NCBI RefSeq assembly: GCF_000421705.1
Contig: NZ_ATXN01000002.1
Location: 1,302,001-1,366,000 of the forward strand
Direction: 5' to 3'
Length of the DNA stretch: 64,000 bases
DNA from: Brevundimonas naejangsanensis DSM 23858
Lineage (GTDB): Bacteria > Pseudomonadota > Alphaproteobacteria > Caulobacterales > Caulobacteraceae
The notes under the pieces were generated by a model. That model was not told where the DNA came from. It saw nothing but the letters and a program-made list of their open reading frames with translations, and searched no databases. Both the position numbers and the translations under genes were made by a program. Shown in pieces: positions 28,093 to 37,417 of this stretch. Numbering within the stretch: position 1 is the first letter of the stretch; the number at the start of each line of letters is the position of its first letter.

Positions 28093-29355
28093 TCAGTCTC
28101 CCTGCGCCTCTCCGCCCTGAACGATGCGCACCACGGCCAGATCGGCGGTGACGTTGCCGAGGGTGCGGAAGATGTCGGGCACGACCTCGACGGCCAGCAG
28201 CAGGGGCAGCAGCTCCAGCGGCACGCCCATCGCGATGCAGATCGGGGCGATGGAGGCGAAGAAGCTGGCCTGACCGGGCAGGCCTACCGTACCGATCGAG
28301 ATCAGCACCGCCGTCAGCATGGCGGCGAACAGCTGGCCCGCCGAAGGCTCCAGTCCGAACAGATGGGCGCAATAGATGGCGACACCCAGATTGGCGACCG
28401 GGCTGGTGATGCGGAACACCGCCACCGCCAGCGGCAGGACCAGACCCGCCGTCGCCCGTTTGACGCCCAGCTCGTCAACCGCCCGCTCGACCATGACCGG
28501 CAGGCTGGCTAGCGACGACTGGGTGGAAAAGGCCACCACCTGCGCGGGGGCCGCCGCCCGCGCGAACCGGCCCAGCGACACCCTGCCGAAAATGACGGCC
28601 AGCGGATAGAAGATCAGGCCGATGCCGATGCAGGCGATGGAGATCAGCGCCACATAGTGCAGCAGCACCCCCGCCGCGCTGGCGCCCGCCGTCAGCCCCA
28701 CCCCGATCGACAGGGCGAAGACGCCCAGCGGCGCGACGCTCAGCACCCAGCGGACGATGACGATCATCGTCTCGCCCACCGCCTCGAAGAAGGTGATCAG
28801 AGGAACGCGCAGCCGCTCGGGCAGTCCCGAGGCCGCAAAGCCGAAGAAGACGGCGAACACAACCATACCCAGAATGGCGTCCTCGGCCGCCGCGCGGATC
28901 GGGTTGGACGGGGCGATGGTCTTCAGAAATTCGCTGAACGGCGCCCCGGCGCCCAGGCCCTCGGCGCCCTCCGGCTTGATGGCCAGCAGCAGGCGCGCGC
29001 CCTCCGGGTCGATCGGCCACAGGGCGTGCAACCCATAGGCCGCCGCTACCGCATAAATCGTCGCAAACACGATCAGCCCCCCGAACCAGGCCACCGCCTT
29101 CAGCGCCAGCCGCCCGGTCCGCGCCGCATCGGCGATGGAGGCGATGCCCGTCACCAGCAGGCTGAACACCAGCGGAATGATCGTCATCCTCAGCGCATTG
29201 AGCCACAGTTGGCCAAGCGCCTGGATGAAGTCCGCCGTCACATGCCCGCCCGGCAGGCCCCAGCGTTGCGCCGCCGCCCCAGCGACCAGGCCCAGCACAA
29301 GCGACAGCAACACAAGCGTGCTGAGAGAGGTCAGAAAGGAACGCGCCGATTTCAT
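28093..29355 (-). CDS. Dicarboxylate/amino-acid:cation symporter (DAACS family)
   Basis: A 420-residue inner-membrane protein of the GltP/DctA fold. It shows NALRMTIIPLVFSLLVTGI near helix 2, a Ser-rich hairpin (FSTQSSLASLPVMVERA, with the SSLASLP re-entrant loop), and FRITSPVANLGVAIYCAHLFGLEPS with the family's substrate/cation-binding region; the usual NMDG is replaced by SPVAN. It imports dicarboxylates or acidic/neutral amino acids with Na+ or H+. Exact substrate is not inferable. The ATG start follows immediately upstream of the first hydrophobic helix. Confidence 0.85.
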   Translation of the reverse strand: MKSARSFLTSLSTLVLLSLVLGLVAGAAAQRWGLPGGHVTADFIQALGQLWLNALRMTIIPLVFSLLVTGIASIADAARTGRLALKAVAWFGGLIVFATIYAVAAAYGLHALWPIDPEGARLLLAIKPEGAEGLGAGAPFSEFLKTIAPSNPIRAAAEDAILGMVVFAVFFGFAASGLPERLRVPLITFFEAVGETMIVIVRWVLSVAPLGVFALSIGVGLTAGASAAGVLLHYVALISIACIGIGLIFYPLAVIFGRVSLGRFARAAAPAQVVAFSTQSSLASLPVMVERAVDELGVKRATAGLVLPLAVAVFRITSPVANLGVAIYCAHLFGLEPSAGQLFAAMLTAVLISIGTVGLPGQASFFASIAPICIAMGVPLELLPLLLAVEVVPDIFRTLGNVTADLAVVRIVQGGEAQGD

Positions 29356-29418
29356 CCGACCACGCTAGCAGCCGCCGCGCCGGGCGCCAGCGGAAATCGG
29401 CGGAAGGCTCCCCTCCCC

Positions 29419-30348
29419 CTAATGCGGCGTGCCCGAGTTCGCCGGGTCCAGCGGCAGGCCCGCCGCCTGACGCGCCTTCATCACCCGCAACCAGCCGTGC
29501 ATGGCCTCTGAATCCAGCCCGTGCATCATCAGCCGATAGCCCGCCTGCAACGTCGACAGCGCCACCAGCGGATGGCCGTTCTTGACGAAGGCCATGTGGT
29601 AGCTCGTGCCCAGGATGCGGGCGATATAGATGGCCATCACCTCGTCCAGCTGCAGCGAACTGGACGCCCGCACGAAGTCGTCTCTCGGCAGCATCAGGGC
29701 GTAGATGGGCGTGTAGAACTCCACCGCCGTCTGCACGTCGACGAAGTTGTGCCATTTGCGCGGAAACTCCTCGAACGGCGGAAATTCGTCCGAGATCATG
29801 GAGAAGTCGATCCGCTCGGGCGGCGTCAGCTCCCGTCCCTCGGCGCGCAGGGCGGCGTTCATCTCGATGACGAAGTTGAAGATGTTCAGGTCGTGCTGAA
29901 GGAACAGATCCGGCTCAATGTCCTTCAGCCGCGTGGGCGTCAGCGGCCACTTGGTCACCTTGTCGCCCACCCCCGCGTTCTCGCGCACGAAGGCAGTCAG
30001 CTCGGACCCGACGTGGAAGTGGCGCAGGATCACCCGATTGCCCTCGGGCGTCACAAAGGTCCGCAGGCCCCAGTGGATGGTCTTGTGCAGCAGGCCGTTC
30101 AGGTTCGGATATTTGGGCGAAATGACCCGCAGCACCTTCACCAGACAGAAGAACAGGAACACCAGCGGCCGCGCCATCGGAAACAGCCAGCGGCGCGACC
30201 GCGACCGCGCCCCCAGCAGCAGGTCGCGCTTGGCCCCGTCGTCGATCGGCAGGCTGTGGTCCAGATACAGCGCCATCCACGGATCGGGATCCTTGGGATC
30301 GAACCGCGCGGGGTCGAACGGATCCTCCCCCGGCTTGTAGTATCTCAC
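29419..30348 (-). CDS. Unknown protein, third gene of the KAS III-diiron operon
   Basis: 309 residues from a GTG start whose last two bases overlap the stop of the upstream diiron gene (GTGA). The N-terminus is VRYYKPGEDPFDPARFDPKDP; a single hydrophobic stretch (ARPLVFLFFCLVKVL, about residues 60-75) could be a membrane anchor. Several His/Asp/Glu-rich motifs follow (RHFHVGSE, LFLQHDLNIFNFVIEMN, WHNFVDVQTAVEFYTP) that might bind metal or substrate. No family is firmly recognised. Its coupling to KAS III- and diiron-type enzymes suggests a role in making or handling the same fatty-acid-derived product. Confidence 0.72.
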   Translation of the reverse strand: MRYYKPGEDPFDPARFDPKDPDPWMALYLDHSLPIDDGAKRDLLLGARSRSRRWLFPMARPLVFLFFCLVKVLRVISPKYPNLNGLLHKTIHWGLRTFVTPEGNRVILRHFHVGSELTAFVRENAGVGDKVTKWPLTPTRLKDIEPDLFLQHDLNIFNFVIEMNAALRAEGRELTPPERIDFSMISDEFPPFEEFPRKWHNFVDVQTAVEFYTPIYALMLPRDDFVRASSSLQLDEVMAIYIARILGTSYHMAFVKNGHPLVALSTLQAGYRLMMHGLDSEAMHGWLRVMKARQAAGLPLDPANSGTPH

Positions 30349-31025
30349 GCCGCGATCTCCTCGATCTGCAGGGCGTAGAGGCGGGCCGTCACCTTGGCCG
30401 TCGTGACGATGCGTTCGGCGATGAAGGGATCGGGCAGGACCATGCCCAGCATCTCCTCGAACTCCTTCATGTGCTCGGCGTCGTTGTCGCCGTGATACAG
30501 CAGGAAGCGCACCGCCTCGTCGGGCAGCGCCAGCCGCTCCTGCACCTTCAGGCCCCACGGCCGCGCCTTGATCGAGCCCAGCCCCTCGATGATGAACATG
30601 GCGCCCAGCAGGCCGAAGGGATCGGGCTTCGACGCCTCATGGAACATCCACGCCGACAAGGCCTCAGAGCCCACATTCTTCGGCGCCGACTGGATGTCGT
30701 CCAGCGCCCCGCCCGAGGCTGTGAAGTCGGCCTCCAGCAGGCGGAAATCGCGATGCTCCGTCACCGCATGGCGCATCAGGGTCGACCGCAGCTCCAGATG
30801 ATCCTCGCCGATGTTCGACGCCGCCCGGCTCATCCACAGCGCCCCGTCCTTTACCTGCTGGCGCAGGTTGATCAGGAAGGCGTGGTAGTCGGCGACCTCG
30901 AACCGTCCGCGCGTCAGCTTGCGGATCAGGGGCGTCGCCTCCAGCCGCTGCTCGAAATCGGCGAAGACCACCGCCAGCTTCCGCAAGCAATCGGCCACCG
31001 CCGCCTCGGCCAGTTGTTCCGCCAT
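30345..31025 (-). CDS. Haem-oxygenase-like diiron protein (iron-containing redox enzyme family)
   Basis: 226 residues, all-helical, of the TenA/haem-oxygenase-like fold. Candidate metal ligands are Glu147 (IIEG), His86/Glu90/His91 in RHAVTEHRDF, and a final His178-x3-Asp182-x2-His185 in YHGDNDAEH, the spacing I know from haem-oxygenase-like diiron oxidases (SznF, UndA group). Relatives perform oxidative C-C cleavage or N-oxygenation. The ATG overlaps the upstream KAS III stop (TGATG), and its own stop overlaps the next GTG. The reaction is unknown; a fatty-acyl substrate is suggested only by context. Confidence 0.78.
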   Translation of the reverse strand: MAEQLAEAAVADCLRKLAVVFADFEQRLEATPLIRKLTRGRFEVADYHAFLINLRQQVKDGALWMSRAASNIGEDHLELRSTLMRHAVTEHRDFRLLEADFTASGGALDDIQSAPKNVGSEALSAWMFHEASKPDPFGLLGAMFIIEGLGSIKARPWGLKVQERLALPDEAVRFLLYHGDNDAEHMKEFEEMLGMVLPDPFIAERIVTTAKVTARLYALQIEEIAA

Positions 31026-32161
31026 CACACAATCTCCAGCATCATGAAGCCGATCATCGCCCGCCCGCTCTCGGGCACGATGCACAGCACCTTGTCTCCG
31101 CGCTTTCCGCGTCCCGACTTCAGGAAGGCGTCCAGCATGACCCAGATCGAGGCCGAGCCGACATTGCCGCTGTCGGCCAACGTCGTGAACCACTTCTCCT
31201 CCGGGATCATGGCGGCGGTGCTTTCCAACAGGCCGACGATCTCCTGACGCAGCGACCGCGCGGAGTAGTGGCACAGCAGATGGTCGACCTCATCCGGGAC
31301 GATCCGCCCGGCGTCCACCTTCTCCAGCCAGACGCCGATCCAGGCGCGGATGACGATCTTCAGCAATTCGAAATCCTGCAACAGGGCCACCGCCCCCGCC
31401 GCATGGGCGGCCGCCGGTCCGGCGTGGCTCCAGGCGCTGGTCATGTCGGCGCGCGCCTGCGGCGTCGATCCGGCCCACATGCAGGGATCGAAGCGCCCGG
31501 CCAGGGAGGTCATGTCGATCCACTCGACCTTCAGGCTCAGCCCCTCGGGCTTCGGCCTCGGCTCCATCACCACGGCGCCCGCCCCGTCCGACAGGGTGAA
31601 GCGCAGGAAGTCCGCCTCGATCCGCGCCCGTCCCTTCTCGTCCACCAGCGCCGTGCCCTCATAGAAGTGGGGTCGGAACCAGCGCGACGAGAACTCGCCC
31701 GCACAGGCGGCGGCGACCTCCGCCTCGCCCGCGCGCACGCTCAGCCACGCTCCCTTGGCCGCCATCAGGGCGCTGGCGCAGACGGACTGATAGCTGAACG
31801 CCTCCAGCGGCCCCGCGCCCAGTTCGGCCTGAACGGCGCTGGCGTGGCCGGGCACCAGATAGTCCCCCTGCGTCGCCGCCGCGCCCAGATGCTGCAAATC
31901 GCCCAGGCTCAGCCCCGCCTCATCCAGCGCCGCCCGCACGGCGTCCGCGCACATGGAGGCGTTGGAATGCAGCGGCTGCCCGTGCGGCGTCAGGGCGTAA
32001 TGCCGCCCCTCGATCCCGTTCCAGCGCAGGGCGCGCCGCCCCACGGCGGACGCCCGCCCGCCGATGCGGCCGATGAAGTCCTCCATCCGATCGTTGCCGA
32101 TCCGCTCTCCAGGCAGCACAGCGCCGGTCCCGGTGATGAAGACGTCGCGAAGCATACTCAT
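31025..32161 (-). CDS. KAS III-like 3-oxoacyl-ACP synthase, possible OleA-like condensing enzyme
   Basis: 378 residues of thiolase fold. The Cys-His-Asn triad of KAS III-type enzymes is visible: Cys128 in YQSVCASAL, His298 in LLCHYSAR, and Asn333 in DSGNVGSAS. Housekeeping FabH has about 320 residues and a strongly conserved C-terminal signature; this protein is longer and divergent, closer to the KAS III-like enzymes of secondary metabolism. First gene of a three-gene overlapping operon with a diiron protein and an unknown protein. The start is placed at ATG 32161; a second in-frame ATG at 32155 is possible. Divergent to uvrB. Confidence 0.82.
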   Translation of the reverse strand: MSMLRDVFITGTGAVLPGERIGNDRMEDFIGRIGGRASAVGRRALRWNGIEGRHYALTPHGQPLHSNASMCADAVRAALDEAGLSLGDLQHLGAAATQGDYLVPGHASAVQAELGAGPLEAFSYQSVCASALMAAKGAWLSVRAGEAEVAAACAGEFSSRWFRPHFYEGTALVDEKGRARIEADFLRFTLSDGAGAVVMEPRPKPEGLSLKVEWIDMTSLAGRFDPCMWAGSTPQARADMTSAWSHAGPAAAHAAGAVALLQDFELLKIVIRAWIGVWLEKVDAGRIVPDEVDHLLCHYSARSLRQEIVGLLESTAAMIPEEKWFTTLADSGNVGSASIWVMLDAFLKSGRGKRGDKVLCIVPESGRAMIGFMMLEIV

Positions 32162-32284
32162 GGCGCGGACCTTGGCGACGCGCCCGGCGCCGCACAAGCC
32201 GGAAATCATCGGTTCAGGGGCCTCTCTTTATCGGAATCGCCGATCCGCTCGCCCTAGCGTCACGCACGCGCAGGCATTACCTTG

Positions 32285-34618
32285 ATGTTCATGGCCCGTT
32301 CTCCCGCGACACCGTCCCAGAAGCTGACCAAGCCCGTCCACACGCCCAATCCCGGTCTCAGCGAAGCGCCCGTCGCCTTCGACCACGGTCGTGCACCCGC
32401 CTTCGCGCCCGTGAACGGACCGCGCCTGACGCCCGAGGAGGCGCCCGCCGCCCCCGCCGACTGGGTCCCTCACCGCCCCGACCGGCCGACCAACAAGAAG
32501 CGCATCCCCTTTCGGCTGGAGACGAAATACCAGCCCGCCGGGGACCAGCCCTCGGCCATCGCCGAACTGGTCGCCCAGGCGGATGAGGGCGATCGCGAAC
32601 AGGTGCTGCTGGGCGTCACCGGCTCGGGCAAGACCTTCACCATGGCGAAGGTGATCGAACAGACCCAGCGCCCGGCCCTGATCCTGGCCCACAACAAGAC
32701 GCTGGCGGCCCAGCTCTATTCCGAGTTCAAGGCCTTCTTCCCCGACAACGCCGTCGAGTATTTCGTCAGCTATTACGACTACTACCAGCCCGAGGCCTAC
32801 GTCCCGCGCACCGACACCTACATCGAGAAGGACTCGTCGATTAACGAGCAGATCGACCGGATGCGCCACGCCGCCACCCGCGCGATCCTGGAGCGGGACG
32901 ACGTCATCGTCGTCGCCTCGGTCAGTTGCATCTACGGCATCGGCTCGGTCGAGACCTATACCGCCATGACCTTCGGCCTGAAGGTTGGCGACCAGATCGA
33001 CGAGGCCAAGCTGCGCGCCGACCTGATCGCCCTGCAGTACAAGCGCAACGACGTCCATTTCGAGCGCGGCATGTTCCGCAAGCGCGGCGACACGCTCGAA
33101 ATCTTCCCCGTCCACCTTGAAGACCGCGCCTGGCGCATCAGCCTGTTCGGCGACGAGATCGAGGCCATCGACGAGTTCGACCCCCTGACCGGCAAGAAGA
33201 CCAATGCGCTGGACGAGGTCACCGTCTACGCCGCCAGCCACTACGTCACCCCGCGCCCGACGCTCAATCAGGCCGTCAACGGCATCAAGGCCGAGCTGAA
33301 GGAGACGCTCGACTGGATGGTCGAGAACGGCAAGCTGCTGGAGGCCCAGCGGCTGGAACAGCGCACCCGTTTCGATCTGGAGATGATGGAGGCCACCGGC
33401 TCCTGCGCCGGCATCGAGAACTACAGCCGCTGGCTGACGGGCCGCGCGCCCGGCGAGCCGCCGCCCACCTTCTTCGAATACATCCCCGACAACGCCCTGC
33501 TGTTCGTGGATGAGAGCCACGTCACCGTGGGCCAGATCGGCGCCATGTATCGCGGCGACTACCGCCGCAAATCGACCCTGGCCGAATACGGCTTCCGCCT
33601 GCCCTCGGCCATCGACAACCGCCCGCTGAAGTTCGAGGAATGGGACGCCATGCGGCCCCAGACGGTCTTCGTCTCGGCCACCCCCGGCGCCTGGGAACTG
33701 GAAAAGACCGGCGGCGTCTTCACCGAACAGGTCATCCGCCCTACCGGCCTGATCGACCCCCCGGTCGAGATCCGTCCCGTCTCCGGCGCCACCCGCAACC
33801 AGGTCGACGACGTCATCGACGAGGTGAAGGCCACCGCCCGCGCGGGTTACCGCTCCCTGGTCACCACCCTGACCAAGAAGATGGCCGAGGACCTGACCGA
33901 ATACATGCACGAGCAAGGGGTGCGCGTCCGCTACATGCACTCCGACGTCGACACCCTGGAACGGATCGAGATCCTGCGCGACCTGCGCCTGGGGTCGTTC
34001 GACTGCCTGATCGGCATCAACCTGCTGCGCGAGGGCCTCGACATCCCCGAGTGCGGCTTGGTCGCCATCCTCGACGCGGACAAGGAGGGCTTCCTGCGCT
34101 CGGAAACCTCCCTGATCCAGACCATCGGCCGCGCGGCCCGCAACGTCGACGGCCGCGTCATCCTCTACGCCGACCGCATGACCGGCTCGATGGAGCGCGC
34201 CATCGCCGAGACCGACCGCCGCCGCGAGAAACAGCAGGCCTACAACCTCGAACACGGCATCACGCCCGAGACGGTCAAGCGCGACATCAAGGAGATCCTC
34301 GACAGCCCCTATGAGTCCCGCGACCTGGACCGCCTGACCCGCCCCGGCGTCGCCGAGGAGGCCAAGCCCTTCGTCGGCTCCAACTTCCAGGCCGCGCTCA
34401 AGGATCTGGAAGGTCGGATGCGCGAAGCCGCCGCCAACCTCGAGTTCGAGGAAGCCGCCCGCCTGCGCGACGAGATCAAGAAGATGAAGCTCCTCGACCT
34501 CGAATTCGCCAACGAAGCCCTCACCGGCGCGGGCGAGGAGGTCGACAGGTCAGCCCCCAAACGCTGGCGCAGGGAAGCGGCGGCCGAAAAGGCCGAGGCG
34601 TTCAGGAAGGGGCGCTGA
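32285..34618 (+). CDS. uvrB: Excinuclease ABC subunit B
   Basis: UvrB is the damage-verifying helicase of nucleotide excision repair, partner of UvrA and UvrC. The protein has Walker A GVTGSGKT (about residues 110-117), the beta-hairpin region [18 protein letters not shown], helicase motifs [16 protein letters not shown] and QTIGRAARN, and a C-terminal UVR motif ([17 protein letters not shown]) that contacts UvrC. The conserved core begins near residue 77 ([14 protein letters not shown]), so the N-terminus carries an unconserved Pro-rich extension of about 75 residues. Starts at 32282 (TTG), 32285, 32291 or 32411 (GTG) are possible; the SOS-type box at 32287 bears on this choice. Confidence 0.96.
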   Translation: MFMARSPATPSQKLTKPVHTPNPGLSEAPVAFDHGRAPAFAPVNGPRLTPEEAPAAPADWVPHRPDRPTNKKRIPFRLETKYQPAGDQPSAIAELVAQADEGDREQVLLGVTGSGKTFTMAKVIEQTQRPALILAHNKTLAAQLYSEFKAFFPDNAVEYFVSYYDYYQPEAYVPRTDTYIEKDSSINEQIDRMRHAATRAILERDDVIVVASVSCIYGIGSVETYTAMTFGLKVGDQIDEAKLRADLIALQYKRNDVHFERGMFRKRGDTLEIFPVHLEDRAWRISLFGDEIEAIDEFDPLTGKKTNALDEVTVYAASHYVTPRPTLNQAVNGIKAELKETLDWMVENGKLLEAQRLEQRTRFDLEMMEATGSCAGIENYSRWLTGRAPGEPPPTFFEYIPDNALLFVDESHVTVGQIGAMYRGDYRRKSTLAEYGFRLPSAIDNRPLKFEEWDAMRPQTVFVSATPGAWELEKTGGVFTEQVIRPTGLIDPPVEIRPVSGATRNQVDDVIDEVKATARAGYRSLVTTLTKKMAEDLTEYMHEQGVRVRYMHSDVDTLERIEILRDLRLGSFDCLIGINLLREGLDIPECGLVAILDADKEGFLRSETSLIQTIGRAARNVDGRVILYADRMTGSMERAIAETDRRREKQQAYNLEHGITPETVKRDIKEILDSPYESRDLDRLTRPGVAEEAKPFVGSNFQAALKDLEGRMREAAANLEFEEAARLRDEIKKMKLLDLEFANEALTGAGEEVDRSAPKRWRREAAAEKAEAFRKGR
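32287..32301 (+). promoter_or_regulatory. LexA/SOS-type box overlapping the uvrB start
   Basis: GTTC-ATGGCCC-GTTC matches the direct-repeat LexA box known from alphaproteobacteria (GTTC-N7-GTTC). It covers the ATG at 32291 and lies 2 bases downstream of the ATG at 32285. uvrB is a classical SOS gene, which supports function. The position inside the coding start is unusual: either LexA blocks elongation there, or the true promoter and start lie further downstream (an in-frame GTG stands at 32411). Confidence 0.6.
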
Positions 34619-34639
34619 CGCCCCTCCCCTTCACTCGTT

Positions 34640-37270
34640 TCAGTTCCCCTTGGCCCCCGAGGTGTGGGCCGGGCCGCGGAAGACGGCGTTGAGGAACAGC
34701 GGCTTCAGCCCTTCCAGGAAGGCGCGCATGGTGACGTCCTGGGTGAAGGCGACGACCTGACCGCGACCGACTTCGGACGCCATCGCGACGGGCTTGTAGG
34801 CCAGCTGGCGGCGGTTCTCGGCCCACAGCTGGCCAGACGCCAGCACCTGATCCGGGCCGGCCAGACGCACGACATTGGTCCCCTGATCGCGGGCCAGCGG
34901 CGCATAGATGTCCGAGCCGCGCACCATGACGCTAAGCGTCGGGGCGACGCCTGCACCCAGCCAGTGTTCATTGTCGACCACGGCGCTGGCCAGGACGCCA
35001 GCGACAGGATCGGGCGCTCCGCCGTGGTGGCCGGTCAGGGCCAGGTATTCGGCGTCGGTGGCGATCTCGCTGCCGCCGTCCTTCTTGTCCTTGTCGCCGT
35101 CGCCGGAGACGGCGCTTTCCCGGCGGCTGTCCAGCAGCTTGGAATCGGGATCGGTCAGCAGGCGACTGGCCGAGCCGACGCCGATCAGGACGCCGCCCGA
35201 CTGGACCCACGCGCGCAGGTTGGCGACGCCGCTCTCGCCGAGGATCTGCTCATAGTTTCCGCCAGACGGCAGGATCAGCACCTGGTAGCGGGACAGGTCG
35301 GCGTTCGCCAGGCGGCGGGTGCGCACGGCCGTGACGGGCCAGCCATATTCGCGCTCCAGCACATGGCGGATGGAGCCGGCGGACTCCGGCTCGGTCGGGT
35401 CGTCCCAGGCCATGGCGACGCGCGGGGCGGCGATGACGGTAGCCTTGTCCGAGCCGACGCTGGGACCGCTGGAGACCCACGACGTCGCCAGCGGCGTCAC
35501 CTGGGCGCCGCTGCCTGCGGCCAGACGGCGGACGCGCTCGTCCAGGTCGGCGGGCGACCCGGCGCGCGGCACGATGAAGGTCCCGCCCGGATAGGCGCGG
35601 CCGTCCAGGGTGAAGGGCTCCTCGACGGAGCGGACCGGCAGCTTGTCGGTCAGGGCGGCGGTCAGGAAGCGCATACCCGCCGTGCCCGGATGGATGGCGT
35701 AGCCATAGGTCGCGTCGCCCTGAGCCACGGCGGCCGGGCGGATCAGTTCCGGGCCGACGGCGGCCGTCTGCACCGACGGAGCGCCGGTGCAGCGCTGGCT
35801 CGGCACGTTGAACAGAAGCGGCAGGGACCAGCCGGTCAGATCATAGATCTCATCGCCCAGACCGCGCGCGCGGCGAGCCTCCTGCTCGGCCAGGAATTTG
35901 GGGTCCAGCGGCACGTCTTTCGCCAGCAGGGTCTCGGCCATGCGGCGCTGGGGTTGGGCCAGGTTCACGACGTAGTCGCCCGCCTGATAGCTCTGGCCGC
36001 AGGCGGAGAAGGCGGCGGTGGCGCGTCCGACCTCCAGCCCCGAACGGACCAGCAGTCCCGCCAGCTTGTCGGCGGCGGCCGGGTCCGCGGCGGCGGAGCG
36101 CGACAGGACATAGGCGCCGCGTCCGCCCGAAATCCCGTCGCGGTGGAAGGCGTAGAAGTCGCTGAGCAGCTTCTCGCGGTCGCGGGCGGCGGTCTCGATG
36201 GTCGACAGGGTGGCGGTCAGATGGCCTTTGACCGTGTCGGCGTAGGTCAGCATCTCGCCCGACGACCGGCGCGCCAGCAGACCGCGCGACGATCCCTGCT
36301 CATAGGTCATGGAGACGGCGCCGAAATAGGCCGGCCAGCCGTCGCCGTAGCCGGGATAGAAGGCGTCGAAGGTCTCGCGCGTGAAATAGTCCAGCCCGGC
36401 CTGATCGAAGCGTCCGGCGGTGTTGCGGCCGAACCGTTCGCGCGCGTCGAGGATCGGCGGATAAATCCACGGGTTCAGCGGCTGGGCTTCGGGCGGGAAG
36501 AAGAAGCTGGAGTCGGTGCCCATCTCGTGGGAATCGACCACCACCTGCGGGCGCCATTCGCGGATGAGAGCCGAGTGGCCCTGCGTCTCCGGCTGGGACT
36601 GGATGAACCAGTCGCGGTTCAGGTCGAACAGATTGTGGTTGTAGCGGCCGGACGGCCAGGGCTCGGCCCGCTCCGCCGACAGGGGATCGCCGTTGGGCTG
36701 GGCGCCGAGGCCCGCCTCGAAGCTGTTGATGAAGCGCTCGCGTCCGTCGGGGTTCTGGGTCGGGACGAAGACGACCACGACGTTCTCCAGCCAGCCTTGC
36801 GCCTCGGCGTCGAGGCTGTCGGTCAGGCGACGCGCGGCCATGATGGCGGCGTCGGCGGGGCTGATCTCATTGCCGTGGACCGAATAGGCCATCCAGACGA
36901 TGGCCGGGGTGTCGTTGATCAGGGCACGGGCCTGCTCGGGGCTGGTCTTGCGCGGATCGGCCAGGGCGTTGGTCGCGGCCTTGATCGCGTCCAGCCGGGC
37001 GATGTTGCGCGGCGAGCCGACGGCGGCCCAGAACAGCGGGCGGCCTTCCCACGACTGGGCGTAGTCGCCCATGACCATGCGGTCGGGGTTGGCGGCGCGC
37101 AGCGCCTCGAAATAGCGGCGCACATCAGCCGAGCGGGTGATGCGCTCGCCGCTGTCATGGCCGACGACGGCCTGTAGCGCGGGCGGCGTCTGTTGCGCCA
37201 GGGCGGGCGCTGCGCCCAGGGCCAGGCTGAGCGCCAGCAAGGAACAGGCGGCGCGGCGACGATACGACAT
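34640..37270 (-). CDS. Secreted M14-family zinc carboxypeptidase with C-terminal amidotransferase-like domain
   Basis: 876 residues with a signal peptide (cleavage likely after APALAQ). The M14 zinc site is visible: HGNE (His132, Glu135) in AYSVHGNEISPADA, and a later SHEMG segment. After the peptidase domain comes a Rossmann/GATase-1-like C-terminal domain (YQVLILPSGGNYEQILG and LRAWVQSGGVLIGVGSAS). The same two-domain plan is seen in the paralogue at 60391-63000. Likely degrades peptides in the periplasm or outside. Convergent to uvrB, with only 21 bases between the stops. Confidence 0.88.
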   Translation of the reverse strand: MSYRRRAACSLLALSLALGAAPALAQQTPPALQAVVGHDSGERITRSADVRRYFEALRAANPDRMVMGDYAQSWEGRPLFWAAVGSPRNIARLDAIKAATNALADPRKTSPEQARALINDTPAIVWMAYSVHGNEISPADAAIMAARRLTDSLDAEAQGWLENVVVVFVPTQNPDGRERFINSFEAGLGAQPNGDPLSAERAEPWPSGRYNHNLFDLNRDWFIQSQPETQGHSALIREWRPQVVVDSHEMGTDSSFFFPPEAQPLNPWIYPPILDARERFGRNTAGRFDQAGLDYFTRETFDAFYPGYGDGWPAYFGAVSMTYEQGSSRGLLARRSSGEMLTYADTVKGHLTATLSTIETAARDREKLLSDFYAFHRDGISGGRGAYVLSRSAAADPAAADKLAGLLVRSGLEVGRATAAFSACGQSYQAGDYVVNLAQPQRRMAETLLAKDVPLDPKFLAEQEARRARGLGDEIYDLTGWSLPLLFNVPSQRCTGAPSVQTAAVGPELIRPAAVAQGDATYGYAIHPGTAGMRFLTAALTDKLPVRSVEEPFTLDGRAYPGGTFIVPRAGSPADLDERVRRLAAGSGAQVTPLATSWVSSGPSVGSDKATVIAAPRVAMAWDDPTEPESAGSIRHVLEREYGWPVTAVRTRRLANADLSRYQVLILPSGGNYEQILGESGVANLRAWVQSGGVLIGVGSASRLLTDPDSKLLDSRRESAVSGDGDKDKKDGGSEIATDAEYLALTGHHGGAPDPVAGVLASAVVDNEHWLGAGVAPTLSVMVRGSDIYAPLARDQGTNVVRLAGPDQVLASGQLWAENRRQLAYKPVAMASEVGRGQVVAFTQDVTMRAFLEGLKPLFLNAVFRGPAHTSGAKGN

Positions 37271-37417
37271 TCAGAATACTCCCCCTACAGACCGCCGAAC
37301 TTAGCCGTGCAGGCGCCGCGAAGGAAGCGGCCACGACAAAACCGCAGGATCATCGCGCGGCGCCGTCATGTCCGAAAACCGCGAGACAGGGCGGCGTCGA
37401 AGGCGCAGGGTGCGGCT

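Noticed and set aside
32228..34255. A 675-codon open frame antisense to uvrB
   Set aside because: Pure shadow of uvrB codon usage; repetitive Gly/Val/Asp-rich translation.
34664..37177. An 837-codon open frame antisense to the M14 peptidase
   Set aside because: It lies exactly opposite a gene with a signal peptide and a full zinc site. Its translation is low-complexity, rich in Gly, Ala, Arg, Gln and His with no domain, as expected for a complementary frame in GC-rich DNA.
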